Origin: an uncultured Oscillospiraceae bacterium
Lineage (GTDB): Bacteria; Bacillota; Clostridia; Oscillospirales; Oscillospiraceae
NCBI GenBank assembly: GCA_900763995.1
Contig: CAAFMK010000005.1
Location: 1 to 41,653 of the forward strand
Direction of reading: 5' to 3'
Length of the DNA stretch: 41,653 bases
Under the pieces are notes generated by a model. That model did no database searches and was not told the origin of the DNA. It saw nothing but the letters and a program-made list of their open reading frames with translations. Numbering within the stretch: the first letter of the stretch is position 1; each line of letters starts with the position of its first letter. A program made the translations under genes and the position numbers. Positions 7,489 to 15,847 of the stretch are shown in pieces.

Positions 7489-7736
7489 ATTCACCGCAAT
7501 GACGGCATACAAGTACCCGATACACCGCCCGACAGAGAGGGAGTCCATTTGGTTGAGAGGTTCTCAGGAGACGGGATCGGGGAAGACGGTGTCAGCAGCG
7601 GGCCTGGAGACAGGCGCGGCACCCCCTGCCGCCAAGAATGGGGCAAAGGAGCGCAGCAACCGCGCTTGAATTTGGGTGGCACCACGAAGCGTATGCGCTC
7701 TCGTCCCAATCTATGGGATAAGAGCGCCCTTTTTTC
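7489..7736 (+). promoter_or_regulatory. T-box riboswitch, apparently tRNA-Asp type, upstream of hisS-aspS
   Basis: The T-box core GGGTGGCACCACG is at 7674-7686. A terminator follows: GCGCTCT (7695-7701) and TCCCA pair with TGGGAT and AGAGCGC, then six T (7730-7735). The base of Stem I can form from CCGC (7494-7497) and TGAC (7500-7503) with the GTCA and GCGG near 7591-7601. The specifier loop reads GAA-GAC-G at 7582-7588, aligned with GAA-GGC-A in the glycine T-box of this window, giving codon GAC (Asp). The antiterminator bulge is TGGC (7677-7680); its C would pair with a G discriminator base, as in tRNA-Asp and not tRNA-His (C73). A GCCTG-GAGA-CAGGC hairpin (7602-7615) follows as Stem III. 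Confidence 0.88.
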
Positions 7737-7774
7737 CATCCCCACAAGCAAAATCGGTGGAAGGAGTTATGATG

Positions 7775-7831
7775 ATGAGGTATACCTGTGTACCAGCTTA
7801 TATGATCCATCTTCCCCCAGGGGAAGAATAA
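7775..7831 (+). CDS. Possible 18-codon leader ORF between T-box and hisS
   Basis: AAGGAG (7761-7766) is followed by three successive ATG codons (7769, 7772, 7775); the third has the best spacing and would encode MRYTCVPAYMIHLPPGEE before TAA. It lies after the T-box terminator in the otherwise gene-free 180 nt before hisS. Nothing beyond the ribosome site supports translation. Confidence 0.25.
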   Translation: MRYTCVPAYMIHLPPGEE

Positions 7832-7914
7832 TATGAGCTAGCGCCCACTGGCACCTGCGGGAGACATTCCCGCCCCAACCAGACATCATTCCACAATAGA
7901 AAGGATTTTGACTT

Positions 7915-9285
7915 ATGGCTAAAATACAACCCCGTACCCTGTCCGGCTTTATGGAGCTGCTCCCCGGCCGTCAGGTTCACTTTGATCGCATGGCATCCAT
8001 CCTCCGGGACTCCTTCTCCCTGTATGGCTTCACCCCTCTGGATACCCCGCTGATCGAGGCCAGCGAGGTGCTGCTGGCCAAGGGCGGCGGAGAGACCGAG
8101 AAACAGATCTACCGCTTTATGAAGGGGGACAGCGACCTGGCCCTGCGCTTTGACCTCACTGTCCCTCTGGCCAAGTATGTGGCATTGAACTATGCCAACC
8201 TGGCCTTCCCCTTCCGCCGCTTCCAGATCGGAAAGGTCTACCGGGGGGAGCGCGCCCAGCGGGGGCGGTTCCGCGAGTTCTATCAGGCTGATATTGACAT
8301 CATTGGTGACGGCAAGCTGGATGTGTTCAACGATGCGGAGATCCCCGCCATCATTTACCGCACCTTCACTGCGCTGGGCCTGCGCCGATTCCAGATCCGG
8401 GTGAACAACCGCAAGATCCTCAACGGCTTTTATGCCATGCACGACCTGACTTCCCAGTCCAGTGCCATTATGCGTACTGTGGACAAGCTGGAGAAAATCG
8501 GGGAAAAGAGTGTCCGGGATATGCTCACCGCCCCTGACATCGGTTTGAGCGACCAGCAGGCCGCCGATATTCTCCAGTTTATCGGCATCAAGGGGGGCAA
8601 TCAGCAGGTGCTCTCTGCACTGGAACAGTACCGGGGCCGGAATCCCATCTTTGATGAGGGTCTGGATGAGCTCAATACTGTGGCCAAAAACCTGTCCGCC
8701 TTTGGTGTGCCAGAGGAGCACTTTGCCCTGGATCTGACCATTGCCCGTGGTCTGGACTACTACACCGGCACAGTGTATGAGACCACCATGCTGGATCACC
8801 CGGAGATCGGCTCCATCTGTTCCGGCGGCCGGTTCGACAATCTGGCTGAGTATTATACAGACAAGCAACTGCCCGGCGTGGGCATCTCCATCGGCCTGAC
8901 CCGCCTGTTTTTCGTGCTGGAGGATCAGGGCTACCTCAATGAGCAGCTCAACACCTCCTCCAGCGACACCCTTATCCTGCCCATGACCGAGGACATGGCC
9001 CCCTCCATCTCACTGGCCACCACTCTGCGTACCGCCGGCATTCGCACCCAGATCTACAGCGAGCAGAAGAAGTTTAAGCAGAAGATGTCCTATGCGGACA
9101 AGATCCGTGTCCCCTATGTGATCTTCCTGGGGGAGGACGAGATCAAGGACGGTGCCGCCGCCGTGAAGAATATGCAGACGGGCGAGCAGATCAAGCTGTC
9201 CACTGCGGACACGGTTGCCTATATTCAGGCCGGGCTGGAGGCCCTGAACCAGGGCACCCCCATTCTGGACAAGGGTGCTATCTAA
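7915..9285 (+). CDS. hisS: Histidyl-tRNA synthetase
   Basis: 456-aa class II synthetase. Motif 2 region RFREFYQADIDIIG at about 118-131 and the HisRS histidine-binding signature ARGLDYYTG at about 277-285 are intact; the last 90 residues (MTEDMAPSISLATTLR onward) form the anticodon-binding domain. It charges tRNA-His in the cytosol. AGAAAGGA lies about 10 nt before the ATG. aspS follows after 81 nt with no terminator, so both synthetases should be controlled by the T-box at 7489-7736. HisZ, the regulatory paralogue, is excluded because the catalytic signatures are present. Confidence 0.96.
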   Translation: MAKIQPRTLSGFMELLPGRQVHFDRMASILRDSFSLYGFTPLDTPLIEASEVLLAKGGGETEKQIYRFMKGDSDLALRFDLTVPLAKYVALNYANLAFPFRRFQIGKVYRGERAQRGRFREFYQADIDIIGDGKLDVFNDAEIPAIIYRTFTALGLRRFQIRVNNRKILNGFYAMHDLTSQSSAIMRTVDKLEKIGEKSVRDMLTAPDIGLSDQQAADILQFIGIKGGNQQVLSALEQYRGRNPIFDEGLDELNTVAKNLSAFGVPEEHFALDLTIARGLDYYTGTVYETTMLDHPEIGSICSGGRFDNLAEYYTDKQLPGVGISIGLTRLFFVLEDQGYLNEQLNTSSSDTLILPMTEDMAPSISLATTLRTAGIRTQIYSEQKKFKQKMSYADKIRVPYVIFLGEDEIKDGAAAVKNMQTGEQIKLSTADTVAYIQAGLEALNQGTPILDKGAI

Positions 9286-9289
9286 TTTC

Positions 9290-9322
9290 TTTTCCACAGT
9301 TTATCCCAGTTTTGTGGAAAAC
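9290..9322. repeat. Inverted pair of DnaA-box-like 9-mers in the hisS-aspS gap
   Basis: TTTTCCACA (9290-9298) and its exact reverse complement TGTGGAAAA (9314-9322), separated by 15 nt. Each differs at one base from the DnaA box TTATCCACA. In RNA they could form a 9-bp hairpin, so an RNA role is equally possible. Confidence 0.5.
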
Positions 9323-9366
9323 AAGTTTAAAATCATACCATTACTGTATCATTAGGAGTTGAATTC

Positions 9367-11166
9367 GTGGATAATCTTCAAAATTTCCACCGCAGCCATT
9401 ACTGTGGTGACCTTCGTGGGGAGGACGCTGGCAAAACCGTGTCCGTGTGTGGCTGGGTACAGCGCCAGCGGGACAAGGGTGCCCTGATCTTTGTGGATCT
9501 CCGTGACCGCACCGGCATCCTCCAGCTGACCTTTGATGACGGTACCGACCGCGCTGTCTTTGAAAAGGCCAAGTCCCTGCGCAGTGAGTATGTCATTGCC
9601 GCCACCGGCCATCTGAAGGAGCGCGAGGCCAAAACCGACAAGATCGCCACCGGCGATGTGGAGCTCTATGTCACCGAGCTGCGCCTGCTGGCCAAGGCCG
9701 AGACCCCTCCCTTCGCCATTGAGGAGGACAGCCAGGTCAACGATATGCTCCGCCTGAAGTACCGCTATCTGGATCTCCGCCGCCCCGATATGCAGCGGTG
9801 CATTGCCACCCGGCACAAGGTGGCCAAGATCGCCCGGGACTACTTTGATGAGCAGGGCTTTATGGAGATCGAGACCCCCATGCTCACCAAGTCCACCCCT
9901 GAGGGTGCCCGGGACTATCTGGTGCCCTCCCGTGTCCACCCCGGCAAGTTCTACGCTCTGCCCCAGTCCCCCCAGCAGTATAAGCAGCTGCTGATGCTCT
10001 CTGGTGTAGACCGCTACTTCCAGATCGCCCGCTGCTTCCGGGACGAGGATCTTCGGGCTGATCGCCAGCCTGAGTTCACCCAGATCGACCTGGAGATGTC
10101 CTTTGTCAACGAGGATGATGTGATGGGGGTTCAGGAGGGGTTTTTGAAGCGGGTATTCAAAGAGGTGCTGGATGTGGAGGTACAGACCCCCTTCCAGCGG
10201 ATGCCTTGGCAGGAGGCCATGGATCGCTTTGGCTCTGACAAGCCCGACCTGCGCTTTGGCTTTGAGCTGGTGGATATCAGCGACCTGGTGAAAAGCAGCG
10301 AGTTCCAGGTGTTCTCCGGCCCTGTGGCCCAGGGCGGCTCTGTACGGCTCATCAATGTCAACGGCCACGCCGCCGACTTCCCCCGGAAGAAGATCGACAA
10401 GCTGGGCGAGTTTGTCAAGACCTATCAGGCCAAGGGTCTGGCCTGGGCCAGACTGGTCAACGGCGAGGTGACCAGCTCCTATCAGAAGTTCCTCACTGAG
10501 GAGGAGAACCGCGCCATTTTGGAGCGCGCCGGGGCCAAGGACGGCGACCTGATCCTCATTGTGGGCGACCCAAAAAACACTGTGGTCTGGGCCGCGCTGG
10601 GCGCTTTGCGCTGCGAGGTGGCTAAGCAGCTGGATCTGCTCAAGAAGGACGACTACAAGTTCCTGTGGGTCACCCAGTTCCCTATGTTCGAGTTCTCTGA
10701 GGAGGAGAACCGCTATGTGGCCATGCACCACCCCTTCACCGCCCCCATGGACGAGGACTTTGACAAGCTGGAGACCGACAAGATCAACTGCCGGGCCAAG
10801 GCCTATGACATCGTCCTCAACGGCACCGAGCTGGGCGGCGGCTCCATCCGTATCTCCGTGCCAGAGGTGCAGGAGGCCATGTTCCGTGCCCTGGGCTTCA
10901 GCAATGAGGAGGCCATGGAGCGCTTTGGCCACCTCATCAACGCCTTCAAGTTCGGCGCACCTCCCCACGGCGGCCTAGCCTACGGTCTGGATCGTCTGGT
11001 CATGCTGATGACCGGCGCAGACTCCATCCGTGATGTCATCGCCTTCCCCAAGGTGCAAAACGCCAGCGAGCCTATGACCCAGTGTCCCGACTTTGTGGAT
11101 GACAAGCAGCTGACTGAGCTGGCCCTCCAGGTCACCCGCAGAGAGGATAGCACCACCGAGGGATAA
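9367..11166 (+). CDS. aspS: Aspartyl-tRNA synthetase
   Basis: 599-aa bacterial-type AspRS: an N-terminal OB-fold anticodon domain (CGWVQRQRDKGALIFVDLRD, about 25-45), class II motif 2 FRDEDLRADRQPEFTQ at about 224-239, a GAD insertion domain in the middle, and motif 3 GGLAYGLDRLVML at about 535-547. The start codon is GTG with AGGAG at 9355-9359. The residue after RRD/QRD in the OB-fold, which is Leu or His in different AspRS specificity classes, is Lys here, so I cannot say from sequence whether it also mischarges tRNA-Asn. It is the second gene of the T-box-controlled hisS-aspS operon and ends at a strong terminator. Confidence 0.96.
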   Translation: MDNLQNFHRSHYCGDLRGEDAGKTVSVCGWVQRQRDKGALIFVDLRDRTGILQLTFDDGTDRAVFEKAKSLRSEYVIAATGHLKEREAKTDKIATGDVELYVTELRLLAKAETPPFAIEEDSQVNDMLRLKYRYLDLRRPDMQRCIATRHKVAKIARDYFDEQGFMEIETPMLTKSTPEGARDYLVPSRVHPGKFYALPQSPQQYKQLLMLSGVDRYFQIARCFRDEDLRADRQPEFTQIDLEMSFVNEDDVMGVQEGFLKRVFKEVLDVEVQTPFQRMPWQEAMDRFGSDKPDLRFGFELVDISDLVKSSEFQVFSGPVAQGGSVRLINVNGHAADFPRKKIDKLGEFVKTYQAKGLAWARLVNGEVTSSYQKFLTEEENRAILERAGAKDGDLILIVGDPKNTVVWAALGALRCEVAKQLDLLKKDDYKFLWVTQFPMFEFSEEENRYVAMHHPFTAPMDEDFDKLETDKINCRAKAYDIVLNGTELGGGSIRISVPEVQEAMFRALGFSNEEAMERFGHLINAFKFGAPPHGGLAYGLDRLVMLMTGADSIRDVIAFPKVQNASEPMTQCPDFVDDKQLTELALQVTRREDSTTEG

Positions 11167-11184
11167 TCCCCCCTTCAAGGAATT

Positions 11185-11231
11185 AAACAGGGGTCTGTCT
11201 GGAACCAAACCAGACAGACCCCTGTTTTTTA
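11185..11231. terminator. Bidirectional terminator between aspS and the AEC transporter gene
   Basis: A perfect 18-bp stem, 11185-11202 (AAACAGGGGTCTGTCTGG) against 11210-11227, with a 7-nt loop, followed by TTTTTT on + and preceded by A residues that supply T on -. It serves the two convergent genes. Confidence 0.92.
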
Positions 11232-12173
11232 TGTCAGCCACACCATCAGCAGCGGTATGGTCAGAAAACTTGCAAAAATGGACAGGCAGGCACCTGTGGC
11301 CGCATATTTCTCATCGGCACCGTAGGCACCGGCCATCACGGTCACCTGTGTGACCACCGGCAGGGCACTCTCCACCACAAACACATTTCTGGCCAGTCCT
11401 GTCACACCAAACATGGTGCACAAGCCTATACAAATGGCGGGTGCCACGACCAGCCGCAGTACCAGCATGGTAGGCAGGCCGGGGGCCAGACGAAGGTTTC
11501 GCAGCCCCACCTCATAGACAATAAAGCCACAGTAGATCAGGGCCAGAGGGGAGACGGAGTTGCTCACATAGCCCGCAAAGCGCATCAGCGGGGCGGGGAG
11601 ACGCTGCCCCAGCCCCAGCAGGGTCAGGGCCAGCAGGAGGCCCAGAATGGGGGGCTTGGACAGCATATTTTTCACAAAGCCCAGGGCTGTGGTCTTTTCC
11701 CCTGCCACAGTGCCCGAGCGCTCCACCAGCATGACCCCGGCGGACTGGACAAATGTGGTATTGGCCAGGTAGTAGATCATCAGATAGGGCATACAGGCCT
11801 CACCAAAGAGCTGGGTACAGACGGGAATGCCAATAAAGATGGTGTTGGACAGTCCCGCCATGGCGGCAAAGACCCCCCGGCGCTCTCTGGGCAGCTTCAG
11901 GGCAGCGGCCGTCCCCATCGACAGCAGCAGGGTGATACCCACCCCTAACAGCGCCGCCACCAGCATCCAGCCCGCCTGGGCCAGATTCCGGCGGTCAAGG
12001 TTGTTCAGCAGTCCCACAATACAGTTGCATGGCACCGCAATATTGGTAATGTATTTGCTGAGAAATCCCTTCTCCTGTTGGGTCAGCCACCCCAGATGTC
12101 CCATAAAATAGCCCAAGGACATAATCATCAGCAGCACAAAGCAGGCTGATACCGCATTGAGAAAATCTGACAT
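11229..12173 (-). CDS. AEC-family (auxin efflux carrier/malonate-type) transporter
   Basis: 314-aa integral membrane protein with about ten hydrophobic segments in two halves, for example ACFVLLMIMSLGYFMGHLG near the N-terminus and AGWMLVAALLGVGITLLLSM next. The N-terminal LGYFMGHLGWLTQQEKGFLSKYITNIAVPC pattern and the later SNTIFIGIPV motif are typical of the AEC family, secondary exporters of organic anions. The substrate cannot be told. GGAGGAAG lies before the ATG. It is last in the - strand run, 71 nt after ricT, and its stop overlaps the shared terminator with aspS. Confidence 0.85.
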   Translation of the reverse strand: MSDFLNAVSACFVLLMIMSLGYFMGHLGWLTQQEKGFLSKYITNIAVPCNCIVGLLNNLDRRNLAQAGWMLVAALLGVGITLLLSMGTAAALKLPRERRGVFAAMAGLSNTIFIGIPVCTQLFGEACMPYLMIYYLANTTFVQSAGVMLVERSGTVAGEKTTALGFVKNMLSKPPILGLLLALTLLGLGQRLPAPLMRFAGYVSNSVSPLALIYCGFIVYEVGLRNLRLAPGLPTMLVLRLVVAPAICIGLCTMFGVTGLARNVFVVESALPVVTQVTVMAGAYGADEKYAATGACLSIFASFLTIPLLMVWLT

Positions 12174-12244
12174 TGTCTCTCACTTCCTCCAGAATGTTAA
12201 CAGCCCCGGCGTGCTGATGGGCCCGCCAGGGCTGCTTCATTTAT

Positions 12245-13465
12245 TTACTCCCCCTTGGGAGTTCCGGGCTTTCCACCGTTCCCTCTGGGGCGGTGGCGGC
12301 GGCGGCGGTTGGGCCTGTGCTCCCCCTCTTTCTGGGGGTTGCTTCTGCGCTCATGCTCCTTCCGCTCCGTCTCTCTGGGGGCCTCCTGCCCTCTGGCAGG
12401 CCGGGGCTGTTGTGCGGGCTCCCCCCGCTCCCCTCTGGGGCGGCGGCTGTGGTTATTGCGGCGGGGCTGTTCCTCCCCCTTGTCCTGGGTCCGGGCGGGC
12501 TTTTTCCCCTCCTCACGGCTGGGGAAGGCCGCCTCCAGGGCAGCGGACAGCCGCTCCTCCTCCCCTGACAGCTTCACATCCTCATCACACTGCCGCCGCA
12601 GCTTTGCCAGCTCGGACAGCGGGGGCTCCACATAGCCCTCCGGGCGCTTTCCCTTGCCATTGCGGACAACACACAGTTCACAGTTGTGGTAGCACTTGGG
12701 GGTCTCCGGGGCGGAATCCAGCCGCACCTGAACAGTCTGGCGCAGCAGGTTCACATTGGACACCGTTCCGGTGCCGTCCGGGGTCTCCACAAAGGACTCC
12801 TGCTTGGGGGTGTGCTTGAGCAGATCCTCATAGGCGTCCTGCTCATACTTCAAACAACACATCAGCCGCCCGCAGGTGCCGGAAATTTTGGTCGGATTGA
12901 GGGACAGGTTCTGGGTCTTGGCCATTTTGATGGACACCGGCTGAAAATCGTCCAGAAACTGAGCACAGCAAAATGGTCTGCCGCAGATGCCCAGGCCGCC
13001 TAGCATCTTGGCCTCGTCCCGGACACCGATCTGGCGCAGCTCGATGCGGGCGTGGATGGTACTGGCCAGATCCTTCACCAGGGCCCGGAAGTCCACCCGC
13101 CCCTCCGAGGTGAAGAAAAACAGCACCTTTGTCCCATCAAAGCTGTACTCGGCACTGACCAGCTTCATATCAAGGCCGTGGTCTGCGATCTTCTGCTGGC
13201 AGATCTGGTACGCCTTTTTCTCCTTCTCCTGATTCTTTTTCAGGGTGGCCAGATCCTCTGGGACGGCGGGGCGAACCACCGGGCGCAGGGGGGCGGTGAG
13301 CTCCAGCTCATCGATCATGGTGTTCCCCTGCACACACTGGGCGTACTCCTGGCCCCGGGTGGTCTCCACGATCACCCCATCCCCCTCCTGAAACCTGGTT
13401 CCATTGGGGTTAAAATAATATTGTTTTCCGCTATTTTTAAAGCGGACACTGATAATTTCGACCAT
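12245..13465 (-). CDS. ricT: PSP1-domain protein RicT (YaaT) with long basic tail
   Basis: 406 aa. Residues 1-275 match RicT/YaaT, a Cys-rich protein that in Bacillus joins RicA and RicF as an iron-sulfur complex affecting RNase Y and sporulation phosphorelay. Conserved clusters GGLGICGRPFCC (about 157-167) and GTCGRLMCCLKYE (about 197-208) are present, plus CYHNCELC near 258-265. From about 315 to the end the protein becomes a low-complexity Arg/Pro/Glu/Gly tail (RRNRRRRHRPRG-like) of about 90 residues, probably disordered and RNA-binding by composition. AAGGAG precedes the ATG. It lies 12 nt after holB, the same order as in Bacillus. Confidence 0.92.
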   Translation of the reverse strand: MVEIISVRFKNSGKQYYFNPNGTRFQEGDGVIVETTRGQEYAQCVQGNTMIDELELTAPLRPVVRPAVPEDLATLKKNQEKEKKAYQICQQKIADHGLDMKLVSAEYSFDGTKVLFFFTSEGRVDFRALVKDLASTIHARIELRQIGVRDEAKMLGGLGICGRPFCCAQFLDDFQPVSIKMAKTQNLSLNPTKISGTCGRLMCCLKYEQDAYEDLLKHTPKQESFVETPDGTGTVSNVNLLRQTVQVRLDSAPETPKCYHNCELCVVRNGKGKRPEGYVEPPLSELAKLRRQCDEDVKLSGEEERLSAALEAAFPSREEGKKPARTQDKGEEQPRRNNHSRRPRGERGEPAQQPRPARGQEAPRETERKEHERRSNPQKEGEHRPNRRRRHRPRGNGGKPGTPKGE

Positions 13466-13477
13466 CAGAATTCTCCT

Positions 13478-14440
13478 TCATTCTGCAAGCGTGGGCGGCA
13501 GTCTGTGGGCAGGTGCAGAAAACAGACCAGCACACAGCCATCCAGCCAGCTGGCCGGGATTGACATAAAACTGTGCTGCCTGTCCCAGCTGTTTCACCAG
13601 GTCTGACACCTGAAACAGCCGCTGGCGGTTTCCGCCCCCAAGGATACGGTTGCCCACTTCCCCTTCCAGCACATCCAAAAAAGGAATCAGTTCCTCGCGG
13701 CTCCCCTGCTCCAGCACCAGAGCGGCCTCAAAGACCTCCAGCTCGTCCCCAAGCTCCAAGACCTGTACCAGCCGCCGGGCCTTCTCCACACGGCTCTGGT
13801 GTACACCAGCTTCCTCCAGCCGCTCTACCGCACGGCCCAGAATCCCCTGACACTCCACCACCGCCTGGTGCAGCTCCTCCTCACTTTTCTGGGGACAGCG
13901 CTCTTTCAGCCACTGCACCCCCTCTGCAAGGGCCACCGGCTGAAGGGCCAGCTCCTCACACCGGGAGCGCACTGTGGGCAACAGCCCACCTGCATTGTCC
14001 ACGATGAGAAAAAACACCCCGTAGGACGGCCCGTCCTCCAGCAGCTTGAGCATGGCGTTTTGGGCGGAGGGGTTCATCTGGTCGGCCTGTTCCAGCAGGT
14101 ATATTTTCCGCTTGGCCTCATTGGGACGGATATAGGCATCAGACCGCAGGACCCGCACCTGATCTACTGTGATGGACTTCCCCGGGCCCCCGCTGGAGAT
14201 GACAGACACATCGGGGTGGATGCCACGCAGCACCTTTTTACAGCTGGCGCACTGCCCGCAGGGGTGCTCTTTCGTGGCTGAGGTACACAGCATGGCCCCG
14301 CTGAGCAATCTGGCCAGGGTGCGTCGGCCAGAGCCAACAGGGCCGGAGATGATATAGGCATGGGACAGACCACGGCCCTCCTCCTGTTGGGAGAGCTGTG
14401 CTTTTAGTCTATGGTTGCCCGCCAGAGCCGAAAGTTCCAT
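13478..14440 (-). CDS. holB: DNA polymerase III delta-prime subunit
   Basis: 320-aa AAA+ clamp-loader subunit. The Walker A-like loop GPVGSGRRT (33-41) has Arg at the usual Lys, as expected for a delta-prime subunit that does not hydrolyse ATP. A four-Cys zinc module follows (Cys 52, 61, 64, 67), then NAMLKLLEDGPSYGVFFLI and TVRSRCEEL, typical of the DnaX/HolB family (SRC motif). It helps load the DnaN ring encoded at 21057. GAGGA lies before the ATG. It sits between the decarboxylase-like gene and ricT. Confidence 0.92.
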   Translation of the reverse strand: MELSALAGNHRLKAQLSQQEEGRGLSHAYIISGPVGSGRRTLARLLSGAMLCTSATKEHPCGQCASCKKVLRGIHPDVSVISSGGPGKSITVDQVRVLRSDAYIRPNEAKRKIYLLEQADQMNPSAQNAMLKLLEDGPSYGVFFLIVDNAGGLLPTVRSRCEELALQPVALAEGVQWLKERCPQKSEEELHQAVVECQGILGRAVERLEEAGVHQSRVEKARRLVQVLELGDELEVFEAALVLEQGSREELIPFLDVLEGEVGNRILGGGNRQRLFQVSDLVKQLGQAAQFYVNPGQLAGWLCAGLFSAPAHRLPPTLAE

Positions 14441-14466
14441 AATGTTCCTCGCTTACAGGACAAGTT

Positions 14467-15783
14467 TCATGAAAAGGCAAGAACTCTTACCTCTAATCCT
14501 GTATTATATCCTATTTGACCAAAATAGGCCAGTTCTTTTTTTGTAATGCGTTCCCCTGGTGCCACCACAGGTATACCGGGGGGATAGGGGGCGATTTGGG
14601 CGGCCGCCACCCACCCCTCACAAAGGGCGAGGGGGCGCAGGACACTTTTGGCAAAAAGGGCCTTGCGCAGGGACATCACCTGTGTGGGCAGATGGGGGGC
14701 GGGCAGCGGTTTGGATGGGCCCATCTCCCCCTCCAGCTCCTGTAAGCTCCCCTCCAGACGGGAGAAATTCTCCCCCAGATCCTGGGGGGTGCAGATCAGC
14801 ACCACATGGCCCCCATCCTCCATCTCCGGGTAGATACCCCGCCGTTCCAGCTCTTGTGCAAAGGCCGGGCCATCCTTTACCCTTAAGGTCAGGCGGGTGG
14901 GGTCAAGGGGCAGCCCGTCCCCCAGACTGGAAAACCGTCTGCGCAGCTCCTCCACCCTCTGGGCCACCTGTCTATAGGCGGATGCCCCCTCCCGCTCTAG
15001 ATAGTCACGGGCGGTGTCCAGACTGGCCAGCATCAGATAGGACGGGCTGGAGGTGCCATAGATACTGGCACGCAGCCGAACCAGATCCGGGTCAAATCCA
15101 TTGGTAAACAGCAGGGCGGTCTGGCCCAGGGCGGGGAGGGTCTTGTGGGCAGAGACCACCACCACATCCGCCCCGGCGAAGGCATCTACGCCCAAAAAAG
15201 GCAGGTGGGCGCCATGGGCGCCATCTACAAACAGTTTTCCACCTCTGCCATGTACAATGTTTGCAATTTCTGGAATATTAGATAACACTCCGGAATAAGT
15301 TGGAGATGTAATACACACTGTCTTGATTTCCGGGTGCTTCTGCAAAAGGTTTTCCACATTTTCTGGCAAAATGTTGCCAATGATCCCCTCCTCCTCCAGC
15401 CAGGGCCGCTCCAGATAGACAGGCTCCAGATCCAGTAAGGCCAGCCCATGGAAACAGGCCCGGTGGCAGCTGCGGTCAACAAGGATCTTCTCTCCGGGGG
15501 TGCAGCACAGGGCCAGCGCCGTATGGATGCCCATGGTGGAGCCCCCGGTGAGGAACTGGCAGGACTCGAAGCCCAATCGATCCGCCCACAGCCGCTGGGC
15601 GGTGTCAAAGGGCTCCCCCGCCTCATAGAGGTTCCCATTAAAAGACAGCTCGGTTACATCCAGGGGGGCGGCAGCGACCAGCTCCTCCATGGGCAGAAAG
15701 GCCCCCTTGTGTCCAGGCATATGGAACCGGGCGGGGGACTGCTGTGCGTACTCCTTCAAAACATCATACAAAGGGGTGGGCAT
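14467..15783 (-). CDS. PLP-dependent Orn/Lys/Arg decarboxylase family protein (YaaO-like)
   Basis: 438-aa fold-type I PLP enzyme. HMPGHKGA (21-28), FLTGGSTMGIHTAL (77-90), DGAHGAH (187-193) and SAHKTLPALGQ with the PLP lysine at about 214 define the major decarboxylase domain. It is shorter than the roughly 480-residue YaaO and SpeA-like relatives; the C-terminal domain is present but compact. Likely substrates are lysine, arginine or ornithine; sequence alone does not decide. GGAGG precedes the ATG. In Bacillus yaaO is followed by tmk, darA and holB; here holB follows directly. Confidence 0.88.
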   Translation of the reverse strand: MPTPLYDVLKEYAQQSPARFHMPGHKGAFLPMEELVAAAPLDVTELSFNGNLYEAGEPFDTAQRLWADRLGFESCQFLTGGSTMGIHTALALCCTPGEKILVDRSCHRACFHGLALLDLEPVYLERPWLEEEGIIGNILPENVENLLQKHPEIKTVCITSPTYSGVLSNIPEIANIVHGRGGKLFVDGAHGAHLPFLGVDAFAGADVVVVSAHKTLPALGQTALLFTNGFDPDLVRLRASIYGTSSPSYLMLASLDTARDYLEREGASAYRQVAQRVEELRRRFSSLGDGLPLDPTRLTLRVKDGPAFAQELERRGIYPEMEDGGHVVLICTPQDLGENFSRLEGSLQELEGEMGPSKPLPAPHLPTQVMSLRKALFAKSVLRPLALCEGWVAAAQIAPYPPGIPVVAPGERITKKELAYFGQIGYNTGLEVRVLAFS

Positions 15784-15847
15784 CGGTAGTTACCTCCAGA
15801 CAAAAGCGCACGGTGGGAGAACCTCTCCCGCCGCGCGCCGGACTTTG

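Noticed and set aside
7609..7611. Alternative GAC specifier in GGAGACAGG
   Set aside because: It lies in the loop of the GCCTG-GAGA-CAGGC stem; the GAA-GAC-G at 7582-7588 aligns with the glycine T-box specifier.
9352..10968. 538-aa open frame antisense to aspS
   Set aside because: Same shadow pattern as the gyrA antisense; composition unlike a real protein.
12157..12819. 220-aa + strand frame over ricT
   Set aside because: Gly/Pro/Ala low-complexity reading of the repetitive ricT tail.
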